Source: Actinomycetota bacterium
GTDB taxonomy: Bacteria > Actinomycetota > Coriobacteriia > Anaerosomatales > D1FN1-002
NCBI GenBank assembly: GCA_005774595.1
Contig: VAUM01000117.1
Coordinates: forward strand, 1-5,360
Direction of reading: 5' to 3'
DNA: 5,360 bases
Shown: piece after piece, positions 1-5,049 of the stretch
Layout: each line of letters starts with the position of its first letter
How positions within the stretch are numbered: the stretch's first letter is position 1
Position numbers and translations under genes: made by a program
Notes under the pieces: model-generated
What the model was told of the DNA's origin: nothing
The model's database searches: none
Seen by the model: the letters and a program-made list of their open reading frames with translations, nothing else

Positions 1-45
1 GTCGACGAGTGCCGGCGCCTCGTGCACATCGAGCGGGAAGCGTAG
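1..45 (+). CDS. C-terminal tail of an unidentified upstream gene (partial)
   Basis: An open frame enters from the left edge in frame 1 and ends at a TAG at 43-45, giving the last 14 residues VDECRRLVHIEREA. The stop lies 10 bases before the GTG start of scpA, and the frame has the same G/C-rich third positions as the genes after it, so it is probably the previous member of the same operon. Fourteen residues are too few to identify a family, and I do not recognise it. In other actinobacteria the gene before scpA is often a ParA-like ATPase or a XerD-type recombinase, but nothing in this tail supports either. Confidence 0.6.
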   Translation, partial: VDECRRLVHIEREA

Positions 46-55
46 GGCCGCCACG

Positions 56-802
56 GTGGCCTACAAGGTCTCGGTCGACGCGTTCGAGGGCCCCTTCGAC
101 CTGCTGCTGCACCTCGTCGCGCGGCAGCGGCTCGACGTGGCCGACATCTCGATGACCGAGGTGATCGACCAGTACCTCGCGTACGTCGACCGGATGAAGG
201 AGCTCGACCTGGAGGTCGCGAGCGACTTCCTGCTGGTGGCTGCGATGCTGCTCGAGATCAAGGCCGCCCGCCTGCTGCCCGAGGAGCGCGCGGAGCTCGA
301 CGAGGAGCTCGAGGACCTCGGCCCCGAGGAGGCGCGCGAGCTGCTCGTGGAGCGGCTGCTGGCCTACAAGCGCTTCAAGAACGCCGCCGGCGAGCTGAGC
401 GCGCGCCACGAGGCGGAGGCGCGCATGCACCCGCGTGCGGCGGGCCTCGAGGAGCCGTTCCTCGGCCTGCTGCCCGACTTCCTCGAAGGCGTGACCCTGC
501 GCTCGCTCGCGCTCATCTGCGCCGAGCTGGAGAGCCGGCGCGACCTGTTCCTGCTGGAGGCCGAGCACGTCGCCGCCCGGCCGATCTCGCTCGAGGAGCA
601 CGTGGACGTGGTGGCGATGCGCCTGTCGCGCGAGGGCCGCGTGACCTTCGCGGAGCTGCTGGTGTCGGGGGCGTCGCCGGAGGAGATCGTGGTGACGTTC
701 CTCGCCATACTCGAACTGTACAAGCGCGGTGCCGCGGAACTGCGCCAGGAGAGCGCGTTCGGCGACATCGAGGTGGTCGCGATCGACGGGGAGGCCGCGT
801 GA
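56..802 (+). CDS. scpA: Segregation and condensation protein A (ScpA, kleisin)
   Basis: ScpA is the kleisin subunit of the SMC-ScpA-ScpB condensin, which compacts and helps segregate the chromosome at the nucleoid. The product has 248 residues, the usual size. The N-terminal signature FEGPFDLLLHL is at residues 10-20. The conserved helix ASDFLLVAAMLLEIKA at 55-70 belongs to the N-terminal part that in the family contacts the SMC neck. An acidic linker rich in Glu and Asp spans about 76-97. The C-terminal winged-helix part includes TFLAILELYKRG at 214-225, which in the family binds the SMC head. The GTG start at 56 is chosen because MAYKVSVDAFEGPFDLL matches the family's N-terminus. A weak AGGG at 44-47, overlapping the upstream stop, lies 8 bases before it. 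The stop overlaps the scpB start by 4 bases (GTGA), which suggests translational coupling. Family assignment is secure from several motifs. Confidence 0.96.
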   Translation: MAYKVSVDAFEGPFDLLLHLVARQRLDVADISMTEVIDQYLAYVDRMKELDLEVASDFLLVAAMLLEIKAARLLPEERAELDEELEDLGPEEARELLVERLLAYKRFKNAAGELSARHEAEARMHPRAAGLEEPFLGLLPDFLEGVTLRSLALICAELESRRDLFLLEAEHVAARPISLEEHVDVVAMRLSREGRVTFAELLVSGASPEEIVVTFLAILELYKRGAAELRQESAFGDIEVVAIDGEAA

Positions 803-1419
803 GCACTGCGGACGTGGGGCTGCGAGGCGCGCTTGAGGCGCTGCTGTTCGTCTCGGACGAGCCGGTCAGCGTGGCGCGGCTCGCGAAGATGACCGAGGCG
901 CCCGAGGCCGAGGTGGCCGGCGAGTTGGCGTCGCTGGCGGCCGAGTACGCCGAGGCGGACCGCGGCTTCCAGCTGCGCGAGGCCGCGGGCGGGTGGCGCC
1001 TGTACACGCATCCGGCGCACCACGAGCTCATCGAGCGCTACGTGCTGTCGTGGGACACGCGGCGGCTCTCGCAGGCGTCGCTCGAGACGCTCGCTGTGGT
1101 CGCGTACCACCAGCCGGTGACGCGGCAGGGCGTGAACGCCGTGCGCGGCGTGAACTCGGAAGGCGTGCTCGCGTCGCTGGTCGAGAAGGGTCTCGTGCGC
1201 GAGGTGGGACGCAGCAAGGAACAGGGCAACGCCGTGCTGTTCGGCACGACGCGCACCTTCCTCGAGAAGTTCGGCCTGCGCGACATCTCCGACCTGCCGC
1301 CCATCGAGGAGTTCGCGCCCGACGCCGACACCGAGGCCGCCATCCGCGACCGTCTCGAGGCGACCGAGGGGCCGTCGCTGCCCGGTGACGACGTGGACGA
1401 CATCGCCGAGGTGGACTAG
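799..1419 (+). CDS. scpB: Segregation and condensation protein B (ScpB)
   Basis: ScpB dimerises and binds the central part of ScpA, completing the SMC condensin complex. The 206-residue product is of normal length and has the two winged-helix halves of the family. The first begins with LEALLFVSDEPVS at 12-24. The second begins with LSQASLETLAVVAYHQPVTR at 90-109, close to the family's LS.AALETLAIIAY.QP.TR. This is followed by RGVNSEG at 116-122, EKGLVREVGR at 129-138, and FGTTRTFLEKFGL at 148-160 with DLPPIEEF at 165-172. The last 35 or so residues are acidic and likely disordered, as is common in ScpB. The GTG start shares four bases with the scpA stop, so the two subunits are probably made in a coupled fashion. 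No broken or missing motif is seen. Confidence 0.96.
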   Translation: MSTADVGLRGALEALLFVSDEPVSVARLAKMTEAPEAEVAGELASLAAEYAEADRGFQLREAAGGWRLYTHPAHHELIERYVLSWDTRRLSQASLETLAVVAYHQPVTRQGVNAVRGVNSEGVLASLVEKGLVREVGRSKEQGNAVLFGTTRTFLEKFGLRDISDLPPIEEFAPDADTEAAIRDRLEATEGPSLPGDDVDDIAEVD

Positions 1420-1435
1420 GCCTTCGGGCGCGCAC

Positions 1436-1441
1436 TAGACT
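1436..1441 (+). promoter_or_regulatory. Possible -10 element before the PASTA lipoprotein gene
   Basis: TAGACT fits the TAnnnT pattern of actinobacterial housekeeping promoters. It lies in the 52-base gap after scpB, 30 bases before the ATG at 1472. No convincing -35 box is visible 16-18 bases upstream, where the sequence is still the end of scpB. The similar TAGCAT before cobU is the main reason for mentioning it. A hexamer match alone is weak evidence. Confidence 0.28.
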
Positions 1442-1459
1442 CGGACCGAGGGTGTCGTC

Positions 1460-1469
1460 GGAGGGGGAG
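1460..1469 (+). promoter_or_regulatory. Strong Shine-Dalgarno of the PASTA lipoprotein gene
   Basis: GGAGGGGGAG sits 2 bases before the ATG at 1472, with its GGAGG core (1460-1464) 7 bases from the start. It is the most purine-rich ribosome binding site in the window and fixes this start. It suggests that the gene is translated independently of scpB. Confidence 0.7.
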
Positions 1470-1471
1470 CC

Positions 1472-2359
1472 ATGGACGTACGGCGGTCGGTCGTGCTGGC
1501 GCTGACGGTCGTCGCGGTCGCGGCGAGCGGATGCTCGGTCGTGGCGTGCGGCCCGGTCGTGCCCGACGTGAAGGGCAAGACGGTCGCGCAGGCCCAGGAC
1601 GCGCTCACGCAGGCGGGATTCAAGAGCGGCGCCGTGACCTACAGCGCGGACGCGGTGGGCGCCGCGGGCGCGGTCGTGGCGCAGGATCCGGCGGCCGGCG
1701 CGCGCGCATCGGCGGGGGCCATCGTGAACCTGACGGTGGCCGGGAGCGAGCCGGTGAAGGTGCCGTCGCTGGTCGGGTCGACGCAGGACGAGGCCGCAGC
1801 CGCGCTCGCCGCGGTGGGGCTTGCGCTCGGTGACGTCACGACGGAGTTCTCGGCGACGGCGCCGGCGGGCGAGGTCGTGACGCAGACGCCGTCGGCTGCG
1901 GCCGAGGTGGCGCGCGACTCGGCCGTGGACGTGGTCATCAGCTCCGGGAAGGCGCCCGTCGCGGTGCCGGACGTGAAGGGGAAGGCGTACGCCGAGGCGG
2001 AGGCCGCCCTGAAGGCGGCCGGGTTCGCGGTCGTGCGCGTGGATTCGGCGGGCACGGCGGCTGCCGGCACGGTGACCGGGCAGGCGCCGGCCGCGGGGAC
2101 GAAGGCGCCCGCGGGGTCGAAGGTGACGCTCACCGTCTCGCTCGGCGCGCCGGCGAAGGTGAAGGTTCCGCTGGTCAAGGGACTCAGGCTGGCGGCCGCG
2201 AAGAGCAAGCTCGAGGCCGCGGGCCTCAAGTGGAGCCACGTTCTCGGCCCCGGTGACGGCATGGTCGACGTCGGGTGGGTCTACAAGCAGTCGCCGGGGG
2301 CCGGGGCCCTCGTTCTGAAGGGCTCCACGGTGACGATCTACACGTGGAAGGGCCCGTAG
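1472..2359 (+). CDS. Predicted lipoprotein with four PASTA repeats
   Basis: The 295-residue product starts with a short lipoprotein-type signal: Arg4-Arg5, a hydrophobic stretch at 6-18, and a Cys at 21 after Ala-Ser-Gly. A second Cys at 26 after Val-Val-Ala is an alternative lipobox, and these are the protein's only cysteines. The rest is four tandem PASTA domains at about 28-90, 94-159, 163-225 and 229-292. Each begins with a VP or VPDVKGK-type strand, then a helix (such as AQAQDALTQAGF at 39-50 and AEAEAALKAAGF at 174-185). Each then has a Q.P.AG-type turn and a closing strand ending in a Val/Thr-rich segment. PASTA domains elsewhere sense muropeptides or tune penicillin-binding proteins and Ser/Thr kinases (PknB, Stk). 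This protein has no kinase, transpeptidase or other catalytic domain. It is probably an exported, membrane-anchored cell-wall binder, but its actual role is unknown. It sits between scpB and rluB with its own strong ribosome binding site. Confidence 0.88.
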   Translation: MDVRRSVVLALTVVAVAASGCSVVACGPVVPDVKGKTVAQAQDALTQAGFKSGAVTYSADAVGAAGAVVAQDPAAGARASAGAIVNLTVAGSEPVKVPSLVGSTQDEAAAALAAVGLALGDVTTEFSATAPAGEVVTQTPSAAAEVARDSAVDVVISSGKAPVAVPDVKGKAYAEAEAALKAAGFAVVRVDSAGTAAAGTVTGQAPAAGTKAPAGSKVTLTVSLGAPAKVKVPLVKGLRLAAAKSKLEAAGLKWSHVLGPGDGMVDVGWVYKQSPGAGALVLKGSTVTIYTWKGP

Positions 2360-2380
2360 GCGTGGGAACGTCGCCTCGGA

Positions 2381-2399
2381 ACCGCCGGATCGCGGCGGT
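2381..2399 (+). other. Perfect 7-bp hairpin in the gap before rluB
   Basis: ACCGCCG (2381-2387) and CGGCGGT (2393-2399) are exact reverse complements around the 5-base loop GATCG. The hairpin begins 22 bases after the PASTA stop and ends 11 bases before the GTG at 2411. There is no T-run after it, so a classical intrinsic terminator is not supported. It could be a weak attenuator, an RNA processing site, or a structure that limits access to the rluB start. Short perfect hairpins also arise by chance in DNA this rich in G and C. Confidence 0.45.
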
Positions 2400-2410
2400 G
2401 GGCGCGACCC

Positions 2411-3157
2411 GTGCCCGCTGAGGACGAGCGCCTCGTCCCGATGCGCCTCCAGCGCTTCCTCGCGCGCGCCGGCGTGGCGTCGCGCCGCGGCAGCGAGGAC
2501 CTGATGACCGCCGGGCGCGTGTGCGTGAACGGCGCGGTCGTGCGCGAACTCGGTGCCAAGGTGGACCCCGCGGCCGATCGCGTGGAGGTCGACGGGCGGC
2601 CAGTGACGCTCGGCGCCGCGGCGGCGTACTACGCGCTCAACAAGCCCGCCGGCTACGTGACCACGATGTCGGACCCGCAGGGGAGGCCGACGGTCGCCTC
2701 ACTGATTCCGGCCGACGCACCCGCGGGGCTGTTCCCCGTCGGGCGGCTCGACCGTGACACCACCGGCCTGCTGCTGCTCACGAGCGACGGCGAGCTCGCG
2801 CACCGGCTGCTGCACCCCCGGCACCACGTGTGGAAGGTCTACCGCGCCGTGGTCGACGGCGAGCCGTCGGCCGGCGATCTGCGCGCGCTGTCGGAGGGGA
2901 TCGCGCTCGACGACGGGCCGACAGCGCCCGCGCGGGTGTCACTCGCATGGAGCGAGGGGCGGCGCGCCGAGGTGGAGATCGCGCTGCGCGAGGGCCGAAA
3001 GCGGCAGGTGAAGCGGATGCTGTCGGCGGTCGGGCACCCGGTGACGGCACTGCGCCGGATCGCGTTCGGGCCCGTGGAGCTGGGTGCGCTGGCCGAGGGC
3101 TCGACGCGGGCGTTGACGGCCGAGGAGGTCGCTGCACTGCGCGAGGCATGCGGGTAG
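2411..3157 (+). CDS. rluB: 23S rRNA pseudouridine synthase, RluB/RsuA family
   Basis: The enzyme converts a uridine of ribosomal RNA into pseudouridine. In this family the RluB members act on helix 80-93 of 23S rRNA, and the exact target here is inferred. Counting from the GTG at 2411 (248 residues), an S4 RNA-binding domain covers about 11-65 with QRFLARAGVASRR at 14-26. The catalytic domain follows. It has LNKPAGYVTT at 76-85 and the signature GRLDRDTTGLLLLT at 111-124, where Asp114 is the expected catalytic aspartate. The family KVYRAVV segment is at 142-148, and EGRKRQVKRML at 194-204. The start is uncertain. The ATG at 2441 would give MRLQRFLARAG, the usual family N-terminus, but neither start has a convincing ribosome binding site. 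The longer form is reported because it is the first start in the frame, and a 10-residue extension is possible. In many actinobacteria this gene follows scpB directly. Here a PASTA protein intervenes. Confidence 0.9.
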   Translation: MPAEDERLVPMRLQRFLARAGVASRRGSEDLMTAGRVCVNGAVVRELGAKVDPAADRVEVDGRPVTLGAAAAYYALNKPAGYVTTMSDPQGRPTVASLIPADAPAGLFPVGRLDRDTTGLLLLTSDGELAHRLLHPRHHVWKVYRAVVDGEPSAGDLRALSEGIALDDGPTAPARVSLAWSEGRRAEVEIALREGRKRQVKRMLSAVGHPVTALRRIAFGPVELGALAEGSTRALTAEEVAALREACG

Positions 3158-3195
3158 GGCGGCGCGCGGGCGGCTGGCGCGGCACATCCGCCGGC

Positions 3196-3215
3196 GGTCC
3201 CCAGCGTCGGGGGCC
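3196..3215 (+). terminator. Candidate terminator hairpin after rluB
   Basis: GGTCCCC (3196-3202) pairs with GGGGGCC (3209-3215), six G-C pairs and one G-U, around the 6-base loop AGCGTC. It begins 38 bases after the rluB stop and precedes the region driving the cobalamin genes, so its position suits the end of the scpA-rluB transcripts. There is no run of T after it. Such U-less hairpins are often called as terminators in high-GC actinobacteria, but termination is not shown here. A perfect palindrome CCGCCGGCGG at 3188-3197 overlaps its left arm and offers a competing fold. Confidence 0.4.
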
Positions 3216-3227
3216 TCGCCGTGGGCC

Positions 3228-3274
3228 GGCGTCACATACGACGTCACATACGACGTCGCCGGTGACGTCACGTC
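3228..3274 (+). repeat. 12-base-periodic GACGTC array before cobU (candidate operator)
   Basis: GTCACATACGAC occurs twice in perfect tandem (3231-3242 and 3243-3254). A degenerate third unit GTCGCCGGTGAC (3255-3266) and the beginning of a fourth, GTCACGTC (3267-3274), follow. The palindrome GACGTC therefore falls at 3240, 3252 and 3264, exactly 12 bases apart, and GGCGTC at 3228 is an imperfect match in the same phase. The last site is embedded in a 10-base perfect palindrome GTGACGTCAC (3262-3271). The two perfect units are only half G/C, clearly lower than their surroundings. The array ends 84 bases before the cobU ATG and 34 bases before a possible -10 element. The repeats are directly visible. 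A role as a protein-binding operator for the cobalamin operon is an inference, and the regulator is unknown. Confidence 0.75.
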
Positions 3275-3308
3275 TCCCGAGAAGACCCCGCGGCCGCCCG
3301 TGTTGCGG

Positions 3309-3314
3309 TAGCAT
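3309..3314 (+). promoter_or_regulatory. Possible -10 element of the cobU-cobT-cobS operon
   Basis: TAGCAT fits the TAnnnT pattern and lies 44 bases before the cobU ATG, in the only sizeable non-coding gap of the window. The region 16-18 bases upstream (around 3286-3293) is C/G-rich and has no TTGACA-like box. If real, the promoter would depend on an activator or an extended element. The 12-base-periodic array lies just upstream, at about -45 to -90 from a start near 3321, where activators often bind. Confidence 0.3.
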
Positions 3315-3358
3315 CGCATCCTGCGCCCACCGCCCCGACCCGGAAGGCCCTCGCACCC

Positions 3359-3955
3359 ATGTCCCTCGTCGTGATCACCGGAGGAGCCCGCAGCGGCAAG
3401 TCCGCCATCGCGGCTGCGCTCGCCGAGCAGCGCGGCGGCGACGTGTGCGTGGCGGTCTTCGGCGACGACGGTGACGAGGAGATGGCTGCACGTATCGCCC
3501 GGCATCGCGGCGAACGTCCGGCGCACTGGACCACGCTCGAGCCGGACGGCGCCGACCTTGCGCTCGCGGAAGTGCCCGAGGGTGCCCTGCTCCTGCTCGA
3601 CTGCCTCGGCTCGCTCGTGTCGCGCGTCATGGCCGCCGAGTGGGACCCGGACGCGCACGGCGGCGCGTATGGCGAGGCGGACACGGTGCCGGACGCGTAC
3701 GCCCGTGCGGTGGAGGCGCGCATGGACGCGCTCACGGCCGCGCTCGCGGCGCGCGCAGGCGACACGATCGTGGTGACGAACGAGGCAGGCGACGGCGTCG
3801 TTCCGGCCTTCGCCCTCGGGCGGCTCTTCCGCGACGTGCTCGGGCGCGCCAACCGCCGGCTCGTGGCGGACGCCGACGCCGCGTGGCTCGTGATCGCCGG
3901 CCGCTGCATCGACCTGACCGCGCAGCCGCGCTCCGCGCGCTGGCCGCACGACTGA
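3359..3955 (+). CDS. cobU: Adenosylcobinamide kinase / adenosylcobinamide-phosphate guanylyltransferase (CobU/CobP)
   Basis: This bifunctional cytosolic enzyme phosphorylates adenosylcobinamide and then transfers GMP from GTP to form adenosylcobinamide-GDP, the substrate of CobS. The 198-residue protein has a P-loop GGARSGKS at 8-15. DEEMAARIARHRGERPAHW at 39-57 is the family's guanylylation segment, in which His49 corresponds to the His that carries the GMP intermediate (by motif position). LLLLDCLG is at 77-84, with Asp81 in the Walker B position. TNEAGDGVVP at 140-149 and FRDVLGRANRRLVADAD at 157-173 match the family's SNEVG.GIVP and FRD..G..N motifs. Changes from the common pattern are Gly84 where Thr is usual, TNEAG in place of SNEVG, and a loop at about 92-112 rich in Asp, Gly and His. 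The ATG start has GGAAGG at 3342-3347, 11 bases upstream. It heads the cob operon, and cobT follows after 11 bases. Confidence 0.94.
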   Translation: MSLVVITGGARSGKSAIAAALAEQRGGDVCVAVFGDDGDEEMAARIARHRGERPAHWTTLEPDGADLALAEVPEGALLLLDCLGSLVSRVMAAEWDPDAHGGAYGEADTVPDAYARAVEARMDALTAALAARAGDTIVVTNEAGDGVVPAFALGRLFRDVLGRANRRLVADADAAWLVIAGRCIDLTAQPRSARWPHD

Positions 3956-3960
3956 GAGGA
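3954..3960 (+). promoter_or_regulatory. Ribosome binding site that fixes the cobT start
   Basis: GAGAGGA overlaps the cobU TGA and lies 6 bases before the GTG at 3967. The cobT frame stays open upstream as far as about 3640, inside cobU, but this site and the family's N-terminal length make 3967 the sensible start. Its overlap with the cobU stop suggests translational coupling. Confidence 0.7.
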
Positions 3961-3966
3961 CCTCGC

Positions 3967-5049
3967 GTGAACTTCGAAGACCGCCTGGCGGACGTCTGCG
4001 CCGCCGTCAGCCCGACCGACCCGTCCGCCGAGGAGCGCGCGTGGGCACGGCTCGACTCGCTCACGAAGCCGCCGCGCTCGCTGGGGCGCCTGGAGGAGCT
4101 CGCCGCGCGCGTCGCGCGCGTGCAGGGGACCGACCGGCCGGGCGTCTCGCGCAAGGCCGTGCTGCTCATGGCTGGCGACCACGGGGTGGTGGCGGAAGGC
4201 GTGGCCGCGTACCCGCAGGACGTGACGTGGCAGATGGTGGCGAACTTCGCCGCCGGTGGGGCCGCGATCTGCCAGCTGGCTGAGTCGGCCGGCGCCGACG
4301 TGGTCGTGACCGACGTGGGTGTCGCACGCGATCTGGGCGGCATGCCCGGGGTGCGACATCGCAAGGTCGCGCCCGGCGCCGCGAACCTGGCGGCCGGGCC
4401 CGCGATGACGCGCGAGCAGTGCGCCGAGGCGGTGCTCGTGGGGGTCGACACGGCACGCGAGATGGTCGCGGACGGGTACACGCTGCTCGCCACCGGCGAC
4501 ATGGGCATCGGCAACACGACGCCGTCGACTGCGCTGACCTGTGCGTTCGCGGGCGCCGATCCGGAGGCCGTCGCGGGCCGCGGAACCGGCCTTGACGACG
4601 AGGGCGTGCGACGCAAGGCCGACGTGGTCCGTCGCGCGCTCGAGGTCAACGGCGTCGCGGGCCTCGACCCGCTCGGCATCCTCGCGGCGGTCGGAGGGCT
4701 CGAGATCGCGGCGATCGCGGGCGTGGTCATCGGCGCGGCCGAGCAGCGCACGTGCGTCGTCTCGGACGGCTTCATCTCCGGCGCCGCCGCGCTCGCCGCG
4801 GTGCGGATCTGCCCGGCGTGCGCCGAGTACCTGTTTCCCTCGCATCTGTCAGTGGAGCCGGGCCACCGCGTGGTCCTCGACGCGCTCGGCCACGAGCCGG
4901 TGCTCGCGCTCGACATGCGTCTCGGCGAGGGTACCGGCGCGGCACTCGCGATGGGGATCATCGACGCGGCGTGCCGCATGATGAGCGGGATGGCGACGTT
5001 CGCCGAGGCGGGCGTGTCGGAGGCGGACGGGGGAGCGGCCGAGGCGTGA
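3967..5049 (+). CDS. cobT: Nicotinate-nucleotide--dimethylbenzimidazole phosphoribosyltransferase (CobT)
   Basis: CobT transfers the ribose phosphate of nicotinate mononucleotide to a lower-ligand base, classically 5,6-dimethylbenzimidazole, to give the alpha-ribotide that CobS attaches to the corrin. The 360-residue product is of typical length. The N-terminal LDSLTKPPRSLGRLEELA is at 29-46. GDHGVVAEGVAAYPQDVTWQM at 70-90 contributes to the base pocket in the family. APGAANLAAGPAMT at 135-148, GDMGIGNTTPSTAL at 177-190, SDGFISGAAALAA at 266-278 and SHLSVEPGH at 292-300 also match. The catalytic segment MRLGEGTGAAL is at 317-327, where Glu321 corresponds to the general base Glu317 of Salmonella CobT. 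The second motif has Asp178 where many homologues have Glu, and Trp88 in the VT.QM segment is unusual to my knowledge. The start at 3967 is supported by a good ribosome binding site. The stop overlaps cobS by 4 bases. Which lower ligand is used cannot be read from the sequence. Confidence 0.95.
   Translation: MNFEDRLADVCAAVSPTDPSAEERAWARLDSLTKPPRSLGRLEELAARVARVQGTDRPGVSRKAVLLMAGDHGVVAEGVAAYPQDVTWQMVANFAAGGAAICQLAESAGADVVVTDVGVARDLGGMPGVRHRKVAPGAANLAAGPAMTREQCAEAVLVGVDTAREMVADGYTLLATGDMGIGNTTPSTALTCAFAGADPEAVAGRGTGLDDEGVRRKADVVRRALEVNGVAGLDPLGILAAVGGLEIAAIAGVVIGAAEQRTCVVSDGFISGAAALAAVRICPACAEYLFPSHLSVEPGHRVVLDALGHEPVLALDMRLGEGTGAALAMGIIDAACRMMSGMATFAEAGVSEADGGAAEA

Noticed and set aside
1420..1471. 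CTCGGACCGAG at 1440-1450 as a terminator after scpB
   Set aside because: The stem is only 4-5 bp with almost no loop and no T-run. It is too weak to call.
1028..2239. A 403-codon open frame on the minus strand opposite scpB and the PASTA gene
   Set aside because: Arg/His-rich translation typical of a reading-frame shadow. The + strand has recognisable domains throughout.
1828..3272. The 13-mer CGGTGACGTCACG occurs both inside the PASTA gene (1828-1840) and in the gap before cobU (3260-3272)
   Set aside because: One exact 13-base match between two places is not surprising in 5 kb of strongly biased composition. The first copy is simply coding for Gly-Asp-Val-Thr and is not part of a periodic array.
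3228..3274. Tandem repeats considered as a minimal CRISPR array
   Set aside because: The units are 12 bases with no spacers, and no cas gene is visible. It is a tandem array and not a repeat-spacer structure.
3158..3358. Small gene in the gap between rluB and cobU
   Set aside because: No frame combines a start, a plausible ribosome binding site and sensible codon use. The frames open here are continuations of shadows from neighbouring genes.
3640..3966. Upstream extension of the cobT frame into cobU
   Set aside because: The extension translates to Arg/Gly-rich sequence unlike CobT. The GTG at 3967 has a good ribosome binding site and gives the normal family N-terminus.
3268..4845. A 525-codon open frame on the minus strand opposite cobU and cobT
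   Set aside because: It lies opposite two genes with full family motifs. Its translation is rich in Arg, Ala, His and Ser with no recognisable motif. Such long antisense frames are expected in very G/C-rich coding DNA.
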